Source: Streptomyces qaidamensis
Lineage (GTDB): Bacteria > Actinomycetota > Actinomycetes > Streptomycetales > Streptomycetaceae
DNA length: 64,000 nt
Assembly: GCF_001611795.1 (NCBI RefSeq)
Contig: NZ_CP015098.1
Coordinates: forward strand, 5,766,001 to 5,830,000
Direction: 5' to 3'
How positions within the stretch are numbered: the stretch's first letter is position 1; the number at the start of each line of letters is the position of its first letter. Positions 24,665 to 30,767 of the stretch are shown in pieces. The translations under genes were made by a program, and so were the position numbers. The notes beneath the pieces were generated by a model, which saw only the letters and a list, made by a program, of their open reading frames with translations, did no database searches and was not told the origin of the DNA.

Positions 24665-25552
24665 ATGGGACTGCTCCTCGCCCTGCTGATGGGCCTCAGC
24701 GTCTGGGGCGTCTTCGCCGGCGTCCGCATGTACCGGGCGGAGGCCAAACTGCCCGGCGACCTCGCCCTGGCCCTGGAGGTCGGCTCCACCCGCACCGGCG
24801 CGGTCGACTCGCTCATCGACCGCATGGGCATGCGCTACGCGCCCGCGGTACTGCGGCTGATGGGCCCCAAGCAGGTGGCCAAGTACCGCCGCAAGATCGA
24901 CCTCGCGGGCAACCCCGGCGGCCTGACCATCGACCGCTACGCGGCGCGGCGGGCGGTCTACGGCTTCCTGGGCGCCGTGGGGTTCCTGGTCTTCCTCATG
25001 CGGGGCCAGCTGCTGGTCGCCCTGCTCCTGCTGGCCTTCGGCGCGTTCTGGACGGAGGTCGGCATCTGGTCGGCGATCCGCATCCGCAAGGACGTCATCG
25101 AACGGACCCTGCCGGACTTCCTGGACGTCCTGGCGGTCGTGGTGAGCGCCGGCCTCGGATTCCGCCAGGCGCTGGACCGGGTCGCCTCCCGCTACGAGGG
25201 CCCCTGGGCCGACGAACTGCGCATCACCCTGCGCCAGATGGACCTCGGCATGAGCCGTCGCCAGGCCTTCGCGGAACTGCGCCGCCGCAACGACTCCGAG
25301 CAGGTGGCGATGTTCGTGACGGCGCTGCAACAGGGCGAGGAACTGGGCGCGCCGATCGTCGACACGCTGGTGTCCCTCGCCAAGGACATGCGCCGCACGG
25401 ACGCGCAGAACGCCCGCCGCAAGGCGGCCCGGGCCGTCCCCAAGGCCACGATGATGATCACGACCTTCATGGTCCCGGCCACGATGCTGCTGCTCGGCGC
25501 GGGCCTGATCCTCGGCTCGGGTACGGACTTCGGCTCGGTGACGGGCAAGTAG
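24665..25552 (+). CDS. tadC: Tad inner-membrane platform protein TadC
   Basis: 295-aa second T2SSF-domain protein (LPDFLDVLAVVVSAGLGFRQALDRVASRYEGPWADELRITLRQMDLGMSRRQAFAELRRRNDSEQVAMFVTALQQGEELGAPIVDTL). It has N-terminal, central paired and C-terminal hydrophobic helices. The ATG at 24665 follows GGAGG. The sensor kinase gene starts 15 nt after its stop, implying cotranscription of the machine with its regulators. Confidence 0.88.
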   Translation: MGLLLALLMGLSVWGVFAGVRMYRAEAKLPGDLALALEVGSTRTGAVDSLIDRMGMRYAPAVLRLMGPKQVAKYRRKIDLAGNPGGLTIDRYAARRAVYGFLGAVGFLVFLMRGQLLVALLLLAFGAFWTEVGIWSAIRIRKDVIERTLPDFLDVLAVVVSAGLGFRQALDRVASRYEGPWADELRITLRQMDLGMSRRQAFAELRRRNDSEQVAMFVTALQQGEELGAPIVDTLVSLAKDMRRTDAQNARRKAARAVPKATMMITTFMVPATMLLLGAGLILGSGTDFGSVTGK

Positions 25553-25567
25553 CGGAGGGGCGACGTC

Positions 25568-27313
25568 ATGTCGATTACAGGGGAGCGGGCTGGGGAGCGG
25601 GCAGGCCTACTGGGGCGTCGCCGCCGCCGCGCCGAGCGGACACCGGAGATCACGACGCCTCCGGCGGGGACGGTGCTGCCGGCGCACGTCCGCACGGGCG
25701 CTTCGGACGTACCGGTGACTTCCGTGACGCCCGCGCTGCCACCGGGGTGGGAGGCGGCCGGAGGGCCGACGTTGCAGATGAAGGGGGGTGGGCACCGACA
25801 GTCGGGGGCGGGTCGGGGCTCTGCGGTGAATGCCCCTGCGCGGGGACCGATGCCGACGCCAGACGGCCCACGGCAGCATGCTCACGGTCGCTCTGCCCTC
25901 TATGACGCCGCGCCCCCGCAGGAGCCGCCCGCGCCCGACGGCCCACGGCAGCATGCTCACGGTCGCTCGGCCCCCGAGGACGCCGCGCCCCCGCAGGAGC
26001 CGCCCGCGCCCGACGACGACGGCCGCACGGGCGGTCGGGTCGAAGCCCCGATCCCTGCCGCGAGCCCGGCCGGTGCCACGAACCCCGCGATCGGCATCCA
26101 GGTCAACGCCCTGCAAGCCATGTGCCGCCAGGTCTTCGGCTTCCGCCTTGCGATGATCGCCCTGGCCACCCCCACCGCCCTCGTCAACGCGAACGACGGC
26201 CTCCCCACCCGCCTCGTCGGCGCGGCCGTGGTCGTCACGTTCATGACCTCCTACGTCCTCTTCAGGGACTGGGAACGCTTCGGCCCCCTCCTGCTGCGCC
26301 ACCCCTCCCTCCTCGCCGCAGACACCCTCTTCGGCGCCCTGCTCCTCATCGCGGCCGGCCCCGACAGCACCCTCGCGTACGTCAGCGTCTGCACCCCCCT
26401 CCTGGCGGGCCTGGTCTACGGCTGGCGCGGGGCGGCTGTCTTCGCCTCACTCCAGGCCCTCCTGCTGCTCCTCATCCACGCGGCACAGGAGGACCCGGCC
26501 CCTGGCATCACCGAGTCCGCCCTCCTGCCCGGCCTCTGCGTCATCGCCGGAGCCGTCGGCTCCAGCCTGCGCAACCTCATGCTCCGCTTCGGCGCGGCCA
26601 CCCAGGCCCTCACCACCGTCCAGGCCCGTCTCGCCGTGACGGAGGCGGTCAGTGCCGAACGGGCCCGGCTGGCCCGCGAGATGCACGACTCCGTCGCCAA
26701 GACCCTGCACGGCGTGGCCCTGGCCGCAGACGGCCTGACCACCTCGGCGAACGCCGACCGCATGGACCCGGGCCTGGTGCGAAAGCAGGCGGCACTGGTC
26801 GCCCGTTCGGCCCGCCGGGCCGCCGCCGAATCCCGCGAGCTCCTGGCCGACCTGCGCCGCGAATCGGACCCCGACCAGGCCACGGACGTGCTGGTCGAAC
26901 TCGCCGCCCGCACGCGCGACTTCAGCGCCCGCACCGGCCTGACGGCGGTCTATCGCCCCACCGGCGCCGACGCCGTTCCCCCCGTGCCGCCGGCCGTGGC
27001 CCGCCAGCTCCTCACGATCGCCTCGGAAGCCATGGAGAACGCCCACCGTCACGCCCACCCCACCCGCGTCGACGTCAGCGCGGGGGTCCACGGCGACCTG
27101 CTCCGCATCAGCGTCTACGACGACGGCCGCGGCCTGCCTCCCGGCACCAGCCTCGAACAACTGCGCCGTGCGGGCCACTTCGGCCTGGTCGGCATGGTCG
27201 AACGCGCGGCCTCCGTCGGTGCCCGCATCCGCATAGGCCGCGGCGGCCACCCTCAGGGCACGGAGGTCCGCCTGGAACTCCCCCTGGCCGCCCTGACCAC
27301 CCCCTCCGCATGA
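25568..27313 (+). CDS. NarL-type membrane sensor histidine kinase of the Tad locus
   Basis: 581-aa kinase. It has an unusual N-terminal 170-residue Pro/Ala/Gly-rich cytoplasmic segment containing two 25-residue repeats, then five or six membrane helices (about 190-345), a HisKA_3 dimerisation helix with phospho-acceptor His373 (LAREMHDSVAKTLHG), and a HATPase domain (SEAMENAHRHAHPTRVDV, DDGRGLP, GHFGLVGMVERAASVGA). The ATG at 25568 follows GGAGGGG. It is coupled to the regulator next door. There is no extended extracellular sensor, so the signal may be membrane-derived or come from the helices themselves. Confidence 0.88.
   Translation: MSITGERAGERAGLLGRRRRRAERTPEITTPPAGTVLPAHVRTGASDVPVTSVTPALPPGWEAAGGPTLQMKGGGHRQSGAGRGSAVNAPARGPMPTPDGPRQHAHGRSALYDAAPPQEPPAPDGPRQHAHGRSAPEDAAPPQEPPAPDDDGRTGGRVEAPIPAASPAGATNPAIGIQVNALQAMCRQVFGFRLAMIALATPTALVNANDGLPTRLVGAAVVVTFMTSYVLFRDWERFGPLLLRHPSLLAADTLFGALLLIAAGPDSTLAYVSVCTPLLAGLVYGWRGAAVFASLQALLLLLIHAAQEDPAPGITESALLPGLCVIAGAVGSSLRNLMLRFGAATQALTTVQARLAVTEAVSAERARLAREMHDSVAKTLHGVALAADGLTTSANADRMDPGLVRKQAALVARSARRAAAESRELLADLRRESDPDQATDVLVELAARTRDFSARTGLTAVYRPTGADAVPPVPPAVARQLLTIASEAMENAHRHAHPTRVDVSAGVHGDLLRISVYDDGRGLPPGTSLEQLRRAGHFGLVGMVERAASVGARIRIGRGGHPQGTEVRLELPLAALTTPSA
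25862..26011 (+). repeat. Two 75-bp tandem repeats inside the kinase gene
   Basis: Units starting at 25862 and 25937 (a third begins at 26012 but diverges after one codon) encode the 25-residue PDGPRQHAHGRSA... repeat in frame. The near identity of the two units suggests a recent duplication in a disordered region. Confidence 0.8.
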
Positions 27314-27339
27314 CCCAACGACCCGAGAGGAGGCCACCG

Positions 27340-28308
27340 ATGCCGGACCAGATGCCCCACCCCACCGGCGCCCCGCAGCCGCCACCGCACCCTCCGTTCG
27401 CCGACCTTCCGCTCCCGCCGCCGGCCCAACCGGCCCGCCGTCTCCGGGTCGTGGTGGCGGACGACAACCCGGTGGTCCGCGCCGGCCTCACCGCACTGCT
27501 CTCCGGCCGCCCGGACATCGAGGTCGTGGCGGAGGCCGCCGACGGCCGCCAGGCCTACGAGGCCGCCCACCGGCACCGTCCTGACGTCGTCCTGCTCGAC
27601 GTCCGCATGCCCGGCGTGGACGGCATCTCGGCCCTGCCCTACCTGGTGCAGATCGCTCCCGTGGTGATGCTGACCTACAGCAGGGAGTCGGAGATCGTCC
27701 AGGAGGCCCTGCGCCGGGGGGCGGGCGGCTACCTGGTCCACGGCGAGTTCACCGCCGATCAGCTGGTCGATGCCGTACGGGACATCAAGGAGGGCCGGGC
27801 CCACTTCACCCCCACGGCGGCGGGCGCCCTGCTGGCCCAACTCCGACAGGACCGGGCACCGGGCCCATCCCTGCCGGACGGCCTGGGTCAGTCGCGGAGT
27901 GCGACTGCATACGGAACTTCCACCTCCGGACAATCGTATATGCAGACTCAACCGCCCGCTCTACCAGGCATTTTGGGGCCCGCGGGGGGAGCGGACGCAC
28001 CCACTTCTTCAGAAAACCTTTCGCAAGTGCAACCGCATATGGGACAGTCTTCGTCTGAGTGGACGAGTGGCCGTCCGGCCGCTCCCGACAGGGCGCGGTT
28101 CCAACTGAGCACGAGGGAGGCGGAGATCATGGACCTCATCGCATCCGGCATGAACAACCAGCAGATCGCCGCCACGTGCTTCATCAGCGAGAAGACCGTC
28201 AAGAACCACATCAACCGCATCTTCGCCAAGCTCCACAGCACCAGCCGCTCCGAGGCCGCCGCGAAGTGGATCGGTACGGCGCCGGACGCACACCGGGGAC
28301 GGGGGTGA
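27340..28308 (+). CDS. NarL/LuxR-type response regulator of the Tad locus
   Basis: 322-aa DNA-binding response regulator. The receiver has VVVADDNPVVRAG, phospho-acceptor Asp87 in VVLLDVRMPG, and a GGYLVHGEF switch region. The GerE HTH at about 245-305 reads LSTREAEIMDLIASGMNNQQIAATCFISEKTVKNHINRIFAKL. Between them is a Ser/Gln/Thr-rich linker of about 70 residues in DNA that is clearly less GC-rich (27890-28060). I prefer the ATG at 27340, with GAGAGGAGG 7 nt upstream; the ATG at 27310, which overlaps the kinase stop, is the alternative. The likely targets are the flp promoter just downstream and the pilin-toxin promoter. Confidence 0.87.
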   Translation: MPDQMPHPTGAPQPPPHPPFADLPLPPPAQPARRLRVVVADDNPVVRAGLTALLSGRPDIEVVAEAADGRQAYEAAHRHRPDVVLLDVRMPGVDGISALPYLVQIAPVVMLTYSRESEIVQEALRRGAGGYLVHGEFTADQLVDAVRDIKEGRAHFTPTAAGALLAQLRQDRAPGPSLPDGLGQSRSATAYGTSTSGQSYMQTQPPALPGILGPAGGADAPTSSENLSQVQPHMGQSSSEWTSGRPAAPDRARFQLSTREAEIMDLIASGMNNQQIAATCFISEKTVKNHINRIFAKLHSTSRSEAAAKWIGTAPDAHRGRG

Positions 28309-28353
28309 CCTCCGGTGACGCGATGGGGTGACAACCGACGGCTGGGACCCGGC

Positions 28354-28383
28354 GATTGGGCCCGGAATTGGGCCCAGGGGCCC
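28354..28383 (+). promoter_or_regulatory. GGGCCC tandem element upstream of flp (copy A)
   Basis: GATTGGGCCC-GGAA-TTGGGCCCAGGG, 73 bp before the flp start. It closely resembles the element before the pilin-toxin gene (30669-30702) in spacing, order and distance to the start codon. Because GGGCCC is self-complementary the pair can also form a 6-bp hairpin. I infer an operator for the local response regulator, but a transcript hairpin is possible. Confidence 0.45.
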
Positions 28384-28456
28384 TCCGGCGGACAGGTCGT
28401 TCCGCCGTACGTTCCTCGTGTCGAAAGCGACACAGCCGCAACCGGAGGGGAACACC

Positions 28457-28690
28457 ATGAGCGACCTGATGCTGAAGACCGCCGTCGCGACCAAGGTCCG
28501 CGTCAACGGCTGGAAGAACACGACGACCGAGGCGATGCGCCGCCGCGCGGGCGACAAGGGGCAGACGGCGGTCGAGTACCTGGGCATCATCGCGGTGGTG
28601 GTGGCGATTGTGTTGGCGATCACCGGTACGAACATCGGTCAGACGATTCTCGGAAAGATCCAGGCGCAGATCGCCAAGGTCGCTCCTTGA
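28457..28690 (+). CDS. flp: Flp/Fap type IVb major pilin
   Basis: 77-aa prepilin. The basic 35-residue leader ends with GDKG, followed by the mature start QTAVEYLGIIAVVVAIVLAI with Glu at position 5 and Tyr at 6, the hallmark of Flp pilins. A short 20-residue tail (IGQTILGKIQAQIAKVAP) completes it. The ATG at 28457 follows CGGAGGGG. This is the fibre subunit assembled by the CpaF-TadBC machine encoded upstream. It needs a TadV/CpaA-type prepilin peptidase, which is not in this window. Confidence 0.9.
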   Translation: MSDLMLKTAVATKVRVNGWKNTTTEAMRRRAGDKGQTAVEYLGIIAVVVAIVLAITGTNIGQTILGKIQAQIAKVAP

Positions 28691-29313
28691 CGCGACCTAG
28701 CCGGTACGGCGACGCAGGGCAGGCTTTCCCCATCTACATCACGGTGGTGGGGGGCCTGCTCTTTCTCGCGTTCGCGTACTTCGCGGTCGGCCAGGCCGCG
28801 GCGAACAGAAACGGCGCCCAGACAGCCGCCGACGCGGCGGCTCTCGCGGCAGCGCAGGACAGGCGGGACCAACTCGCGGACGCGTGGGTGAAGGACCTTC
28901 TCGACCCGACCAAGTGGCAGCAGATCTTCGACGGCAATGCAGAAGGACTCGGCCCTTCATGCTGGCGTGCGCATCAGCTGGCTGCACAGAACGATGCCCA
29001 AGTAGCCGGTCGTGGCTGCGTTCCGGAAGGCCTTTTGGGTTTCACGGTCGAGGTCGAGACCAACAAGTCCGTCGGTGAGTCCGTCGTTCCCGGCACGGCG
29101 GACCAGAAGTCCGACGCGACCGCCACCGCCGTGATCGAGCCTCTCTGCGACTTCGACTTCCCCGCCGGGGACGCCGGTCCCGACGTTCTGCCGACGCTCA
29201 CATGCGACGACGACGTGGTCTGGGAGCTCAACCCGGACGATCTCGATGTTCTGCCGGAGCCCGAGGACCTCTTCGACGTCCACCTGGCCGAGCCACTAGC
29301 GCACGACGAGTGA
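28687..29313 (+). CDS. TadG-like pilus-associated membrane protein
   Basis: 208-aa protein starting at a TTG (28687) that overlaps the flp stop (TTGA). This is the only position that keeps the pilin-like N terminus intact. RYGDAGQAFPIYITVVGGLLFLAFAYFAVGQAAANRNGAQTAADAAALAAAQD matches the Tad/TadG N-terminal segment, and the remainder is an acidic extracellular domain with four cysteines. It probably sits at the base or tip of the fibre. Translational coupling to flp implies tied synthesis. Confidence 0.78.
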   Translation: MTRPSRYGDAGQAFPIYITVVGGLLFLAFAYFAVGQAAANRNGAQTAADAAALAAAQDRRDQLADAWVKDLLDPTKWQQIFDGNAEGLGPSCWRAHQLAAQNDAQVAGRGCVPEGLLGFTVEVETNKSVGESVVPGTADQKSDATATAVIEPLCDFDFPAGDAGPDVLPTLTCDDDVVWELNPDDLDVLPEPEDLFDVHLAEPLAHDE

Positions 29314-29329
29314 TGAAGGAAGCAGAGAG

Positions 29330-29911
29330 ATGAGCATTCGGTTCACTGCGAAGGCCCGCAGGGGAACGGTCGCGTTGACCCTTGCGGCCGGACTGGCCCT
29401 CGGCGTGGCCGGCTGCGGCGGCGGTGGCGGCGACGATGACAAGCCGACCCCGCCAGCATCCGCCTCCAAGGAAAGCGGATCCAAGCCGAGTGCTCAGGAG
29501 GGGCAGTCGGAGACGCCACTGGCGGAACTCAAGGGCACAGACGGACTGCTCCTTCAGATCACCTCTGCCGCGAGGGACTCGGGCGGCTTCCTCACCGTGA
29601 ACGGCGTAGTGAAGAACGACGGAGACAAGTCCGTGGTCGTCCCTCCTCAGACGAGCGGTGACGAAACGGAGGTCATCGCGCACGGTCCCTCGCTCGGCGG
29701 TGCCACGCTCGTGGACGCCAAGGGAAAGAAGCGCTATTACACGCTGCGCGACACGGAAGGGCGCCCACTGACGACAACCGGCCTCGGCAACCTTGAGGCG
29801 GGACAGACCCTCCCGGTCTTCATGCAGTTCCCGGCGCCTCCGACGAGCACTACCGAGGTCGACTTGCAGGTCCCGACGTTCTCCAGCGGCACCATCAAGA
29901 TCTCCGGGTGA
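29330..29911 (+). CDS. Putative lipoprotein in the Tad locus
   Basis: 193-aa exported lipoprotein. The signal sequence ends in the lipobox LGVAGC (Cys near residue 29), followed by a Gly/Asp/Ser linker and a beta-rich domain of about 120 residues (LLLQITSAARDSGGFLTVNGVVKNDGDKSVVVPPQTS..., RYYTLRDTEGRPLTTTG, LPVFMQFPAPP) that looks like a DUF4352-type immunoglobulin fold. It lies 16 nt after the TadG-like gene and ends where the OmpA gene begins. A surface-anchored partner of the pilus is likely but inferred. Confidence 0.72.
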   Translation: MSIRFTAKARRGTVALTLAAGLALGVAGCGGGGGDDDKPTPPASASKESGSKPSAQEGQSETPLAELKGTDGLLLQITSAARDSGGFLTVNGVVKNDGDKSVVVPPQTSGDETEVIAHGPSLGGATLVDAKGKKRYYTLRDTEGRPLTTTGLGNLEAGQTLPVFMQFPAPPTSTTEVDLQVPTFSSGTIKISG

Positions 29912-29919
29912 GGCCGGCC

Positions 29920-30570
29920 ATGACGACCCGCACCCGAACCCGAACGGCGACTCCACGCCTCGCCCTCGTCCTCACCGCCGCCGGCCTCATGGTCGCCACG
30001 AACGTCTACGGCGCCGTGTCGGCCCACGCTGACGAAACCCCCGGCGTCCCGCCCGGCACCGAGGCCTCCGCCTCAGCCCCCGTCGAGGTCGACGCCAACG
30101 ACCCCGACCTCAAACTGCCCGAGGGCGGCACCCTCGCCGAACCCAAGGTCCTCGACATCAAACAGGTCGTCGAAGACCAAAGCGGCGACGAACGCCGGGA
30201 AGACACCAACGCCGACGTCAAGTTCGCCCTCCAGGCCGAGGTCCTCTTCGGCAAGGACAGCGCGAAACTCGGCGCCGAGGCGAAGGCCCGGATCTCCGCG
30301 ATCGCCGAGGAGATCAAGACGCAGAACGCGACGAAGATCCGCGTCTTCGGCTTCACCGACAACCTCGGTTCGTCCGCCCACGGCGACGTCCTGTCCCGCA
30401 AACGCGCCGACGCCGTACAGAACGTCCTCGACCAGGAACTGACCGACTCCAACGTCACGTACGAGGTCCGCGGCTACGGCGAGCAGTACCCCATCGCCGA
30501 CAACTCCACGGAAACCGGCCGCAAGAAGAACCGCCGCGTCGAGGTCTCCTTCCCGCGCACGGAGAGCTGA
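29920..30570 (+). CDS. OmpA-C-like peptidoglycan-binding protein
   Basis: 216-aa exported protein. I chose the ATG at 29920 (GAGG 6 nt upstream) over a GTG at 29908. A signal peptide is followed by an acidic linker and an OmpA/MotB-type domain (VLFGKDSAKLGAEAKARISAIAEEIK...IRVFGFTDNLGSSAHGDVLSRKRADAVQNVL...VRGYGEQYPIADNSTETGRKKNRRVEVSF) whose Asp/Arg pair binds diaminopimelate. In a Gram-positive cell it should tether to the cell wall, possibly anchoring the Tad apparatus. It is the last gene before a terminator. Confidence 0.82.
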   Translation: MTTRTRTRTATPRLALVLTAAGLMVATNVYGAVSAHADETPGVPPGTEASASAPVEVDANDPDLKLPEGGTLAEPKVLDIKQVVEDQSGDERREDTNADVKFALQAEVLFGKDSAKLGAEAKARISAIAEEIKTQNATKIRVFGFTDNLGSSAHGDVLSRKRADAVQNVLDQELTDSNVTYEVRGYGEQYPIADNSTETGRKKNRRVEVSFPRTES

Positions 30571-30602
30571 CCGGGGGAGCGATGGCCCCCACGCCCGCGT
30601 CC

Positions 30603-30627
30603 GGGCCCGGCCGCACAAGCCGGGCCC
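30603..30627 (+). terminator. Stem-loop terminator closing the flp-ompA unit
   Basis: GGGCCCGGC (30603-30611) and GCCGGGCCC (30619-30627) form a perfect 9-bp stem with a 7-nt loop, 32 nt after the OmpA gene stop. This separates the pilin unit from the pilin-toxin unit. Confidence 0.65.
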
Positions 30628-30668
30628 AGGACGCCGGCCCGCGTCTCCCCACACCCCGTCGGACCGCC

Positions 30669-30702
30669 CGATTCTTGGGCCCCGTTTTGGGGCCAGGGAC
30701 CC
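30669..30702 (+). promoter_or_regulatory. GGGCCC tandem element upstream of the pilin-toxin gene (copy B)
   Basis: CGATTCTTGGGCCCCG-TTTTGGGGCCAGGGAC, 66 bp ahead of the ATG at 30768. Aligned to the element before flp it shares the order CGATT, (T)TGGGCCC, a 4-6 bp AT-containing spacer, TTGGG(C/G)CCAGGG and a similar distance to the start. This suggests coregulation of pilin and pilin-toxin. Confidence 0.45.
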
Positions 30703-30767
30703 ATCCCGACCCGCCCGTCCCTCCCTACTCTCGGGCGGTGTCGTAGACCGAGGGAGGGGGCGGGGAC

